Assembly (NCBI GenBank): GCA_022836615.1 | Contig: MU405269.1 | Coordinates: 124,001-188,000, forward strand | Length of the DNA stretch: 64,000 nt | Reading direction: 5' to 3' | Origin: Annulohypoxylon bovei var. microspora | Taxonomy: Eukaryota > Ascomycota > Sordariomycetes > Xylariales > Hypoxylaceae | Shown: positions 1 to 11,698 of the stretch, piece after piece | Layout of the letters: every line of letters starts with the position of its first letter | How positions within the stretch are numbered: position 1 is the first letter of the stretch | Made by a program: the position numbers and the translations under genes | The notes under the pieces: model-generated | What the model was told of the DNA's origin: nothing | Databases searched by the model: none | The model's input: only the letters and a program-made list of their open reading frames with translations

Positions 1-810
1 AGTGTTTGGAGAAGTACCTTCCGATGAGCTTTGGGGTATGCCAGTTGACTGCGAGTGGGACCCTGGACTACCGAGACCACCGCCTCTAATAGAGCCCACA
101 GTAGTATCGGCGGGGCCATCAAAAGACCTGATTGCTTGACCACCTCCGTCCCGTGCGGCGCCTCGAAGACGGGTGGATAGATTCTCCTTCTGCTGTATAA
201 GCTGGACCTTGTCATGTTCAAGCATTTTCACTTTCTTCGCCCACTGGAACATCTCATTCTGGAGCCTCGCCTTTTCCTGTTCCCATAGCCTTCGTTCCTG
301 ATCCATCAAGACCCGCTCTCCCCGGTAGATTTCTTCGGCTTGAGCACGGTTGGCCTCAAGTTGGGCACGCTCAACACGCCACAGCTCGGTCATCTTTTCG
401 TTTTGTTCCTCCCTACGTCGCAGCAGGTCCATTAGGTTGTTGGTGCTCATGCTGTCGGGTGGGGGCGTCACCCCAGACTCGGGTCGATTCTTTGTGGGTG
501 ACAGGCTAGCCAATCTCTGCTCAGGACCGTTTAGAGGACTTCGGCGTGGTGAAAGATACTGCTGCCGAGATTGTGGAGCTACAGAAACCGAAGGCGAATG
601 TGAATAATTAGAAGGTGGTAGGTTTGTTAAATGTGACTCGTCGATAAATGACAATTGATTTATGGCGTGTGGTAAAGATAGCGGAGATATGATTGATGCT
701 GAAGAATGGCCGTTAGGATGAGGTGCGAAGGATATCGATCGTTGGTTATGATCAAGCATGCCGCCTGAAGGCAGGAAGGAGTCGGACGGCAACCTCGTCA
801 TGGTAAGCAT
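1..810 (-). CDS. Coiled-coil protein, N-terminal part (runs off left edge)
   Basis: An uninterrupted minus-strand reading frame runs from an ATG at 810 to the left edge (270 codons, no stop), so the gene continues outside the window. The frame has a second in-frame Met three codons later and no further upstream ATG near it. Residues 1-125 are Ser/Pro-rich and low in complexity, as in disordered regulatory regions. Residues about 125-205 are rich in Glu, Arg, Gln and Leu with heptad-like spacing (for example LLRRREEQNEKMTEL), predicting a coiled coil. Residues about 210-270 are again Gly/Ser-rich. I do not recognise the family; the coiled coil suggests a scaffold or oligomerising protein, but this is inference. 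It is not a shadow frame: no competing ORF of this length lies opposite, and composition is protein-like. Confidence 0.7.
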   Translation of the reverse strand, partial: MLTMTRLPSDSFLPSGGMLDHNQRSISFAPHPNGHSSASIISPLSLPHAINQLSFIDESHLTNLPPSNYSHSPSVSVAPQSRQQYLSPRRSPLNGPEQRLASLSPTKNRPESGVTPPPDSMSTNNLMDLLRRREEQNEKMTELWRVERAQLEANRAQAEEIYRGERVLMDQERRLWEQEKARLQNEMFQWAKKVKMLEHDKVQLIQQKENLSTRLRGAARDGGGQAIRSFDGPADTTVGSIRGGGLGSPGSHSQSTGIPQSSSEGTSPNT

Positions 811-3800
811 GGTCAAGACAGTTGCGAACGAGTCGTGGGGGAAACTGAGGGGAATGGATATGTTCGTCGATGTGGAGGTTGCGTAGGTTGTGTTTCGCAA
901 GACGTTGATTGGGCGATCACGATCTCAAGGATCTAGATTTCCCCAAATCGTAATGAAGCTTCCCAGGAACCCAACAGCAAAACTATGTATGCTATGCGAG
1001 TTAGTTGTGGATTTGGATGAATAAACCAGCATCGAGCCTTTCATTCAGCAACTTCATCCAGCAGTAACTGTCGACGATCTATTGAGTAAGGACTGGGCAC
1101 AAACTCGATGGTATCGAGTCGAAGGAGGGGGAAAAAGTACGATTCACTCAGTGAACCTGTAATGTGCGACCACCTGGCCGTCCCTCGAGTATTGTTCGTT
1201 TGTTTAGTACAAGACACTGCTACTGTAACCCGCAGTAACATAAACAGGAGTTTTGATTCGTCTTTTTTTAAATCCGTCTTAATGAAGTCGCAGTAGGGTC
1301 GTTACAGCCCGGAGGTGGTACGTCTGGCAGTCGGGTGTATATAAATGATAGTTAGATGCCGAGGTGTAAGTCAGGTCCAAATCCAGCCCTGGAGGTCTTT
1401 GGTCTGTCTTTGGTCTACGTGTACAACAAGCTAGCTCCTTGTATGCGATAGGTAGGATATTACGGTCGATGTCTAGCTCGTTTTTACAAGATGAGTCTGC
1501 GGGTATCGGTGTAATTGTTTGCTGTTCGAGTTTGTTCACATGAAATTTGCATTTATATGAACAATAGGAGTTGTGCGGTTCGTGGGAGAGTATAATTATT
1601 AAAATGTTAAAAAGATGAAAAGCGGATGGGGCATAAGAAGATGGAAAACCTTACCGGGATGTATTAGGTATTGTAAGGCAAGAATAGCGTAGGTTGAGGT
1701 TGTGGGAGGTCGATGAATCAATTTAATGCGGGTCTGACAGGGGTTGGACTAGGTGGGAACATGCTTCTTTCCCTCCCTTTCCCCTCCGACACACTTGTGG
1801 TACGTAGATGTTCCTGCTTTAGGACCCTAGGTTTTCCTGTCTTTTAATGGACCTTCTCCAAGGTTCTTTCCTTTAATGGGTACTCTGGAAGCAACCGGCC
1901 TGTCGGAGCGGATCTACCACTGCCACGTCCTAGCTTCTCTCCACACATCCATCTAGATGGAGCTTAGTGTAACACCTCCGTTCGTCTTGTCCAACCAAAT
2001 TTCTTCTTTTCCCAAAGCCCAATTCCAATCTCGTCACTCCTCCTCAGATCCTTTTCTGACAAGACTGCAAGCATGAGTGATACGCTTGTCTAGTTAGGTA
2101 TGTATCTTCTTCTGTCACCTCTTACAACATTACTTTCTAAGTTGTCGAGTGGTACATGTCGATGACATGCATACCTACCTACCTACCTACCCACCTAGGT
2201 GCTTCTGAATGTCTTCGAAATGTCAACGGTCCCCATTCTTATGAGGTAAATGCGGGAATTGCAGTGTCCAATCTGACGACCTGAGGGTGTTCGACAACCT
2301 TGACACCCTTGACACCCTCCTTGAAGAGAATATTATGTCGTATTTCAGTATCCGACGGATGGCATCTTGTCTTATTCTCTCCTTTTTATTATTATCTAAC
2401 TACTACATTCCATCATGATCGACGTCACCGCTCAGCTAGCCACTTCTACAGATACCGACTATCTTACTGTCGCATACAGCGCACGTCTCACGTATCTGTG
2501 CTGCTGGCATTTTGTCCCGCCCAATGGTCATTCGCCAACGAGGCTAATTGTCATCAAGTCAACCAACGAGTCTCAGCGTGCCAATGAACAACTTACCTCA
2601 TTACAGGGGGGACGGCCCGCAGGAGCTTCAAATAGAAACTCCCAAGATGCGAAACAACTTCAACCCACCAATCAGAGCATTCCCAACAACGTTTCTTACT
2701 CGCAGAATGGCTGATATACCTTCAGCTTCTTACCCCCCCTCGTTCCTTTTTCAACCCCACACGTTTACATATGTATGTATGTACTTACCCCCTACCCCCC
2801 TACCCCCCTTGCGGTTCATCATCAGCAGTGTTTCTACACTTTGCCTGTTTGCCGGGCCTCCCGCCCGTCCTTTAGTGCTTTTGTGTGCTGATGATTTCCC
2901 CTTTCTGGTTTTTCCCATCTAATTGAGATGCCCTAGGTTGCTCGGAGGCGTTTGCTCCTAACCGAATTTGATTACCACCAATTTATATTTCTCAGGTACC
3001 ATGTTCAAAGGGTTCAAAGGGTCCTATGAAGAAGACCCTGGTTGTAGTGCCCAATACGACTTTCCATCTTTGATCGTGAACCCCACCCCTTTTTTTCCCC
3101 ACGAATGACTCCAACCCTTCAACCTCCAACTCTCCAACCCCTAAATGGCTTCGTATGGTTGTCGAATTTCGGAATATATTCGTCCACCATTTTTCCGACT
3201 TCGCCCACATACACTATCGAGACTCTAAGATTTCCCATGACCATCGGTTTCCTTAAATGTGATAAATATCAACGGAACCCCGCTTACAAAAATGACCATG
3301 CGAGTGTCGCTTCTTGGGGGTTCACGAACTGGGAGACCCTGCTGATCAAATCAATAGCAGCCCACAAGCCTAATGTCTGCAGGCTGGGGGTCCTTGGATC
3401 GCACCCCTCTCGCAAAATTGTCATGGGGCCATTAGAATTTGACCTCCAACTCCGCCTCAAAGACCGATCGCGGGAGTGAATATCAATATGTTCAATCCGA
3501 ACAGACACCACACGGATTTATTCCTAGGAAATGTCATTTTCACTGCCTACCTATGAATGGATTTTGTTTTTTCTATGTGCTTAGCTAGCTTGGTTAGATC
3601 AATTCTAGCGTTGTCCCCGTACGCTATGAATTCTCTAACCATAAGGCTGAGAAGGTTGGACCCTAAATTTTCACTCGTCTAAGGAAATTTTATAGAGATC
3701 GCTAGCTAGAGCAATCTGCATACAGAGACTAATTTGAAAAACATGAGGGATACTAATTTGTCTCGATCTTTATTATAAACTTGCATGCGGCTAACTAAGG

Positions 3801-6800
3801 AGGCTAGGCTAGATCATTGCAACCCATTTAACACCGTCTCCATTTTGGATTGCTTCAAACTATTTACTGACTCGTGTGCGCCTTTCTACCGCGTCCCTTT
3901 AGTTCTAGACCCTACCTAGTTAATCGCATTGTTACATGGCTAACAGTAAATATAGGCAGAGACTGAAGTTCTATGAGTAATCAGCAATAGCTACGCCCAG
4001 ACCGGGCTTCGAAGAGAGCTGGAGCTAAAGCAGAGTCTGATTTAACAAAACGGGAACTTCGTGAAGGATTTCACCGGGACCGAATCATGAGAAGACCGCT
4101 TCTCCATCAACATGCTACAACGCACGCGGCGTTTCAGCCGTCTAGTTGTCTCGGCACAGGCATCTAAAATGCATCGCCTAAATAGCTAAGATACATAGCA
4201 ACTTGGATCAATCTTCAAAACGAGACGAATGATGCACACACACTTAATACGGATTACCAGATGGAGTCGGCATGCCAGACTTGAGATTGCCGAGTTGCCA
4301 GGGGCCTCAATTGTGGAGAGGGTTAGGTTAGTACACTCTGCAGCTTGCCGGAGTCGGCAGCTTTCCAAATGGACAATACGGTGCTTGTCGACAAGTGTTA
4401 TTGTTTTTGAGGGTCCACAATTTCCGGCGACTTGGCAAATCTATTATCTCGACTGCTTGAGCTTGAGAGTGTTCTTGTTTTTTTCGAAACATGTCTTAGA
4501 TGCCCCAGCAGTAAGAACTCAATCAATATGTACTACAGGGGTATGTAAAAGGCTGAAAGAGGCGGACAGCCAGACAGCCACCGCATCTATTCGCCATGAA
4601 TGCCCTCCATTCGTTGTCGATTGGTATTGGTCCAAATTTCTGGCACCTAGTCTCATAACACTGCAGCCAAAGGTCGTACACGTCACCACCAAGGCATGGT
4701 GGAACTCAATAGCTAGACGACTTGCGGCTCTCACCGCAACAAGCTCTGACCAGCGGTATCCGCTTCGAATGGAGCATCTTGGGGGTAAACAAACTATCGG
4801 ACGTGTCCCAGCCATCTCAAAAAAAAAAAATTCGAGATAGTCATCCGAATTATCAAGTTCGGTGGCAACGCAAGGCATGAATCATGAGCAGCCGTCAAAA
4901 TGAAGATAAGTGTGGGTGGACTTAGGAGCGCTTCCTCCCGCATTTAGGGCTTGTGTGTCTCACCACAACGGCACGTGCAGCGGTGGCCAACAATCTAAAT
5001 CATGAACTTGATCAGGTATAGCGGAAACGGCTCTTCCTCGGATTCGTGGACCCAGCATGATCTAGAGGCTGCCGCAGACCTATGGGACTACCGGGGCTCG
5101 GTCCCGGTTTTCTCGACTTCTCAGGATATCGCTACCGTTCGGCCCGATCCTGAGACTTGCGGGCCTCATGGAAAATCCCGTCGACGATAACGTGTTTGCC
5201 ACAGATACTGTGATGGGGCTTAAAATTCTGCCATGTGGTTGAAGAGCCTATCGGGATTGTCTATCGGAAAGGTAGTGCCGTAAGGCATATCTAATAGGTT
5301 CATCGAGGGGATTCCACGGCGAAAAGGTAGGGTTTTAATAGGACCTAGGCTTCACTTATGTGCAGTCTACGCAAGCAGTTGAAGGCCTAATCGATGACCT
5401 GGACCTGGGTCGAGAATTTTGCTCCGGAAATACGTACATGGCTCTCGCTGAACTTGTTGTAGATTGGATACCAAACTGTTTAAGTCCTATTTCGAGCGTA
5501 AAATTTCCCAGATCGTTCTACCTATGGTCTTCTCTTTTCGTTATCCAAGTGTCTCGTGTCATCTCTGGTCCATGTAGGCAAGGTCGATCCAGCTCAATGG
5601 TCCCGAACGAATGGGAATATGGTGACATAACGTGCCTTTTTATGTATGTGTGTGCGAGATGCATTGCGCTGGTCACATCGAGTAGTTCGTCAGGCAGCAT
5701 TAGGCAGAGAAGGGATTAGAGTCTCAAAGGAGCCTTACTTCCGTCTTCCGTATAGTTTTCGTGGAGGTTTCTGAGAGTCCTATCAAAGGCCTAGTCTCAA
5801 ATGTCCAGAGTATGGCATTCCATGTTTTCCCGGAAGTAGTCTATTCCACGATAGAATATCGCTATGGATGTTTGGATTATACTCATAAGTTGAAACCATT
5901 GAATGTTGTTGTTCACTATCTTCTCCTTTCCCTGCCCATGGTTCCCCAAACCTCGTACTATTCATGTCATTAGTGGCATCGCATATATGCATACAGGAGC
6001 GCTCTTCTGTTCGATTGTGTTTAGCTCCCGCTAATTCTAGACCTTTGTCGCGAACCCGCTCGATTCAGCCAGTCTTAATGGGACATTCCAGAAGAATGAC
6101 AGTGTTTGATGTTATTTCTGGAATAATAAGAAGCTCGACTGTTTTCTCATTGTACATAGGTTCTATCAATTAAAAAGGATTAGCACGTGAGGCTCACCAG
6201 GCACCTACGACAGAGATAGGTCATTGTGTTCCCCCAGGTCATAAGAAGATTATATCATATAGTGAGAGATTTCCCTTTACAATGTGAAAATCTTCACTAA
6301 GGCAGCTAGATCCTCGTGATTACTATACGGACGAAGTTCACTCACAAGACAAGATAGGCTGCCCAAGCTTGGCCCCGTACTGATAGACCCATTAGCCGGA
6401 TCTATGGGAGAGCTCACGATATGATGGTTTGTGAAGATGAAAATAGGGTATCATTTCTAATAAGAGCTTAGATCTGTTGGCCCTTAACATCTTGTCACAT
6501 TATTATTGGCTGTTATATGGAAATCTAGATCTTATCAATGCTCGTCAAAGGGTAATAGGGACCCTTCTGCAGAAAGTTATGGATCATGCCATTGAGATAC
6601 TACCCAAGGAAATAAAGGAGTGTGTATGGTAGTAAAATATATCCAATGGAGGAAGAAGGCTTGCTACGGACTTCTAGCACCACTAACTAGGGGGTAATTG
6701 AATTGTTTTCTCAGATGTAAGAGCATTAATATGATGTGAAGCCTGGCCATCCTCTACAGAACTAAGCAAGTAACGAATGTTAGTAGCCTAGTAGTGTCTA

Positions 6801-7330
6801 CCTGGCACTCTTTTGAGAACTTCCTTTGCCACTCAGCCGAGTTGTCACTACATCTGATACAAGTACTAAGTGACTCTAACTACATCTATGGCAAGGATAG
6901 AACACTTTAAGGGTACCTATACAAGACAATTTTCTTTGCGCGAAGAAAGAAGCTTTGCGACAAGATAAAGGTTTCTAGCCCGTAGTGCCATATATATTTA
7001 GATGTTATATAAAGGATAGAAGATTATATAGAATAGGCTGCCTAATAAGTTACTATGATATCCGTCACCTTCGAAACATTCTAGTTTGAAAATAGTGACC
7101 TCGAGAGCTTCAATAATACATACATACCTACCTAGGTAGATAATATCTGGCGAGCCTATCCACTAGAACCTCTCGACTGTGAATAGAATACAGCTTCAGA
7201 AAGCTACCTTCTCCTGTCAATACAAGCCCTTCTGCAACCCGGAGCAGGTGCTTTTCCGGTTTCTGTCAGCTACCGTACTGGACATCTGATACCAACAAGT
7301 TTCTGCCTTCGTAGGCACAGAGACATTAAC
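811..7330. other. Gene-poor intergenic stretch
   Basis: About 6.5 kb with many in-frame stops in all frames. It begins with the presumed promoter of the coiled-coil gene at the left edge. A short TACC microsatellite lies near 2172-2196 and a homopolymer A run near 4820-4830. A 203-codon ORF at 4229-4840 (+) has an ATG but no recognisable domain and a composition unlike the window's real genes, so I did not call it. No tRNA, rRNA or conserved protein segment was recognised here. Confidence 0.5.
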
Positions 7331-7781
7331 ATGTCTACCACACAATTACACCAGCCCATTGGCTTCGTATGTTGTCATTGCCGATACAGCAGTAGTGGGA
7401 GCTTATGCTCGAACCCTGATAGACCCGACTGTCCACATCGTGGGCTCCCTCGCTGCCAACAGTGCCCCATCCTCTTCACACCATCTCGATCTAATGACAC
7501 GCCGAGCGGCGAGAGCAATAATAAGATACGAATAACAGGGCAAGGCTCTTCACCAACAAAGGAGAGGCACCATTCCTTCGATTCAGGCACTAGTGATAGT
7601 AGTGCGGGTGAGTAGTTTATGAGCTTAGGTGAGGTATGATGAGAAGAGAGAAGGGGGGGAAACAAGCAGTATGAGGAAGAAGCGGAATAACTGACATCAA
7701 CGGCTCAATATTCTCACGCCACCCACAAAAGCCTCCCGAGCCAAGTCAATCACCATCACCTCCGACAAGGAGGATCTGTGA
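7331..7781 (+). CDS. Small Cys-rich hypothetical protein, two exons
   Basis: Proposed CDS join(7331..7607,7732..7781), 108 aa. The first exon starts at an ATG and encodes a Cys-rich N-terminus with paired cysteines (residues about 14-44, pattern CCHC, then C..., C, CQQC) that looks like a zinc-binding or disulfide module, followed by a Ser/Thr-rich hydrophilic tail. A GTGAG donor at 7608 and an AG acceptor at 7730-7731, with an AACTGAC branch-like site at 7688-7694, restore the frame and give a short C-terminus ending in TGA. No signal peptide is evident, so a secreted effector is not supported. Sordariomycete genomes hold many unnamed small proteins of this type. It stands isolated in a gene desert. 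The second exon is short, so the 3' structure is less certain than the first exon; a pseudogene is possible. Confidence 0.42.
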
Positions 7782-10700
7782 TTACTATCAGGTTAACTAC
7801 CCAAGTAAGTAGAGAAAGAAGGATGAAGATAGATACTCGGGATTTCCTACACAATTACTTACTAGGCTGACGGTATCCGATAAATACAGAACTCTCTAGA
7901 TGAGACGAGCATCATTGACTGTGTTACAATCTGCCGAGCATACTGTCAGGCGGGAAGCCCATCAGCTACGAAGCTACAGAAAGGCTTGAAACTCCATAGA
8001 GTTAAAGAAATAAAGCTTTGAGTGTGTCTAAAATGTGCTCATATTGTTCCGTGCGGGCATATTGTCTTGTATCCGTGTGCCACTCAGGTAGATGCCACCA
8101 ACGCACAAGCAAATGCGTCGAACCTTGATCAACAAACTTTCGTAGAAACCTCGTCTTTGTGCTCTCTGTCTCCCATTCCTCCCGAAAGTCTTCTAAGCCC
8201 TGAAACCGTAATATTGACTGAGTTTAATTTGTCAGAAAACGGTCACAAAGGGTGTGTCGTGTATGATGATAGAAAAGGGGTAATTTCAAGCCACGGGCGC
8301 ACTTACTAGAACAAACTATTGTCCTTCCTACCAAATTACCCACCCCACGCTATATCTCATCGGTTAATCAAGGTACGCCAGGGGCGTTCCTCGTTACTTC
8401 AAACGGAATCCGTTGGTGTAAACCTTCTGGTCCAACTGAATACGCCCTGCTGGCCTGGCACCACGCCGGTAAGCTTACTCGTGGCGGTAATTGAACTCAA
8501 CCAGCTGAAATAACAAATCGGCTTCTACTGGAGCGTAATACGAGCCCTCTGAAAGCCTTCTAAGAAGGTGTGAAAGGTGTTAGTTATCTAACTGGCTGAC
8601 TTGTAGGACGCCCGCCGTTCAGACCCCCTGCGACTTGGTGGGATATTCAATCTGAACCGTCTTGGCTTCAAGAACGGCGGTATTTAAGTGGTCTGATGGT
8701 TCCATTTCACATCATGAATTGCATCATATGTCGCGGATAGGTATGCATAGTCAAAGTATTACCTTGCTTCCATGAGGACTAGCAGAGGAAGTAACTTCTG
8801 TAGCAGGTTTTGTATGTTTACATTTATCAGCAAAGCCCTTGTAACGACATGTTTCGTGACGACATAAGCGTCGGGACTTGCTTCATCAGGAACATGGCCA
8901 ATATATAGAGTATTACCGATACATGAACTACTAAACTATGTCTCCTAGTATAATCTTTGTTGATACGAACCGTATTATTACGGAGTGAATTTGAAACTTA
9001 CCATTCTAAAGTCCATAAGAACATAAACTGACACACAGACGCCTGACCTTGGCCCCAATGTTTCGAAGACACCAACAATGAAACCAAAGATCGTGAAACA
9101 AACTGATTACCGGGTATTTATGAAGAATTATGAAGATTTCCGGTTTAGTAGAAAGCAACCCCATTACTGCTGATTTATATACAAACTTCATGCTAAGAAC
9201 ACTCTATTTTCAGCAAAGGAATAAGACTGAAGTAACTGCGGTAGAATTGGGTTCCGAATCTAAGGTACGTAGGTACCTTTCGATTGCGAGCCGAATTCAA
9301 TCTGATGTTGTGTAGAGTCTAGACCATGATGTTCCTAGATAAAGACGACCTCGGAGCGCCTTGCTGACAGGCTTGCTCGCCCGAGACATCTGTATTACCT
9401 CACAGTTGAATATCATAAAACTTAGATAGACTACAACCTCAAGAGTTGAAACCATGGGCGCCGTAAACAAATATGAATAAGGATGGCTATCATATTCTCG
9501 TCGATCTCCTGCATATATGGTGGCCCGTTCGTCGAAGTGTGCCAAAAAAGATTTTTTTAAAATTTTTTAGAAACAGCTATGCCTAATATAGTAGTTGTAT
9601 TGGTGGGTATTAAGCCATATAATGGCAGGTTGATAAATGAGTATATACGTAAGTAAGTATTTAAGATTTATAATATTAGCAGCTTAGATGTATGATACTT
9701 TTGTTTATATATAAATTTAGTTGTATAATTGTGTACTTATTGTCAGGTTTATTATTAGTGCGTATAATAGCTGTAATAGCTGTAATTATACTACCTTTTT
9801 ACCTGTGGATACTGGAACGGTTTCTTTTATAGTAACCACCTTTGAAAGATTAAGTAGGTATATGAAAGTAACTGTAGCTGTATAGTTGGCAATGGGTTCT
9901 ACGTTTTGCCGTAATAATAACCTTAGCTTAATACTTAATAACCATTATTAATTAATTAAGCATCTAGGTATGTATAGATGCATCTTATAATTTATTAGAT
10001 ATTATAATTAATATTAATAGTTATCATGGACTTCGAAACACAAATGTATGTACCTTAGGTAGGTAAGTAGGTAGGTAGGTAATTAACACGAGTTATACGA
10101 AATCATCGCTATTACAGCTATTACAGTTATTATAGTTATTATAGTTATTACAGCTATTATAGCTATTACAGCTATTACAGCTATTATAGCTATTACAGCT
10201 ATTACAGCTATTACAGCTATTACAGCTATTACAGCTATTATAATATGAATATAACAGTTGCAGTTGTTCAATTATAAAATTGAATGCACAAAGTACCTGC
10301 TTATCGAGGGTTAAGCCACCAATCAACCTGTGGCTGCAACAACCTTTACCCTTTTGGGTAGTATTTCCACACCAATATTTTTTTTGGCACAGTCTCACGA
10401 ACAGGCCGCCATAGCATATGTTAATATGGGCTACGTAAGAATCTTGGCAGCTTGACCTGATGATATTCATCCATTACTTCTCGACGGATTTTGCTGTTAT
10501 AAATCCTCCCATCTCGTATCTAAGATAGGATGCGGATAGCTGCACTGTGTACGATGTGAGAGTTGACAAGATATATGGGCCTACGTCAATCTAAGTTGCA
10601 GAAGAAACAGATCGGGTCGTAATAGACTTGCAAATGTACGATCGGATGTCGCACTCAGTACATCATTGACTAATTCTAGATTATAGTACAGGCTAGGTTC

Positions 10701-11302
10701 GTGGGTTGGGTATGCCGACTGCGCCATCTAAACAACGGAACTAACAGCACAAACTGTTAATGCAACGTCGCGCCTTGACATGTGGGCATCGTAGCGGTAC
10801 CATTGCCCACACTGTCGTGGGAAGGCGGGATGCTATTGTTATAAATAGGTACGTATGAACATGCGACCCTAATAGCCAACTGCTTTTCCGTGTATACCGG
10901 CATTCCCGAAAACTCCGTATGGACTCGGAGATGAGCCATCGTGTTGCCCCGTACTCCGCTATAAAGGCATATGTTTGACGGGTATGTAAGTCAGCTCTTA
11001 GCTCAGTCGTCAGCAATATTAGGCATCCCACTCTGCATTATGACTTCTACTGTAACGACGATGTTGCCAAGGATACACATACACAGTAGGTTATGCGATA
11101 AGCTGATGAACTGAGGGTAATGCTATCAAACTTGTTTTGTATTGACGTTAGCCTTTACGGATACCAATCGTATTCGCGTATTGATGGAATACAGTCGAGA
11201 GCAGGGAGCGTTTAAGACTTCATAATCCCAACGAGTACTTAACCATAGGAGCCGACGTGAAGCTTGGCAACATTCCTAGAACCGTTTTTTGCGAATACTG
11301 AG
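7782..11302. other. Gene-poor stretch with A+T-rich centre
   Basis: Holds a possible exon fragment near 8023-8309 with CxxC and CGH spacing (see findings), an A+T-rich segment from about 9540 to 10280, and the 9-bp minisatellite annotated separately. A TAGG-type microsatellite is at about 10058-10082. I see no complete gene, tRNA or conserved domain. Confidence 0.45.
10108..10245. repeat. 9-bp minisatellite, about 15 units
   Basis: A tandem array of the unit GCTATTACA. Units vary almost only at C/T positions (ACAGCT versus ATAGTT or ATAGCT), as expected from decay by C-to-T transitions. Two units of the same motif occur in inverted orientation about 340 bp upstream (near 9764-9790). The array sits in an A+T-rich pocket and encodes only Ile/Ala/Val or Asn/Ser/Cys repeats in shadow frames, so it is not coding. 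Confidence 0.85.
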
Positions 11303-11698
11303 TTACTTGACGCCTTGATAGCGGGCCACGAGGGCCTCGATCGAGAAGATGTGTAGTGCGGTATGCGAGACATAATCGTCTCCTTTTGACCCTGAGGCAC
11401 GTCGCACGCATCCTTGGCAGGAAACGTATCTGTCTCGACGGGCTACCGCCGTCTGTGAAGCCCGCGAATGAGCTGGCGGTGCCGGGCTAGACGTGCTACG
11501 GAAGCTCGCCTGCGAGGGAGCACATACATATTCTGCAACACTGCACTGTTGCTTAGAGATCCTCCCCAGCTGACGTGCAGCACCGCCGCACATCCCCGGA
11601 ATCCCTCCTATCTGCAAGGTGCGCACATATCGGAAGGTAGTTAAGTTTAAGTGGGCAATATGCCTCTGCATTCCGGCTCCCATAATGACCGAAGCCAT
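11303..11698 (-). CDS. Uncertain GC-rich ORF, hypothetical protein
   Basis: A 131-codon minus-strand frame from an ATG at 11698 to TAA at 11303. It is more G+C-rich than its surroundings and its upstream side carries a TATAAGA-like element near 11750 and a pyrimidine-rich stretch, which is why I keep it. The N-terminal 35 residues are amphipathic with a Met-rich start and could be a mitochondrial presequence, but that is inference. The rest is Ser/Arg/Ala-rich. I recognise no family, and overlapping ORFs on both strands reflect the same GC richness. It may be a spurious or decayed gene. Confidence 0.25.
   Translation of the reverse strand: MASVIMGAGMQRHIAHLNLTTFRYVRTLQIGGIPGMCGGAARQLGRISKQQCSVAEYVCAPSQASFRSTSSPAPPAHSRASQTAVARRDRYVSCQGCVRRASGSKGDDYVSHTALHIFSIEALVARYQGVK

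Noticed and set aside
4229..4840. 203-codon ATG-started ORF on the plus strand
   Set aside because: No recognisable domain, unusual Cys/Trp/His-rich composition, an overlapping 119-codon ORF on the other strand, and a poly-A run near its end. Most likely a chance open frame in non-coding DNA.
10660..10745. Minus-strand tRNA-like A-box (TGGCGCAGTCGG) near 10722
   Set aside because: No matching B-box, T arm or acceptor pairing could be found downstream.
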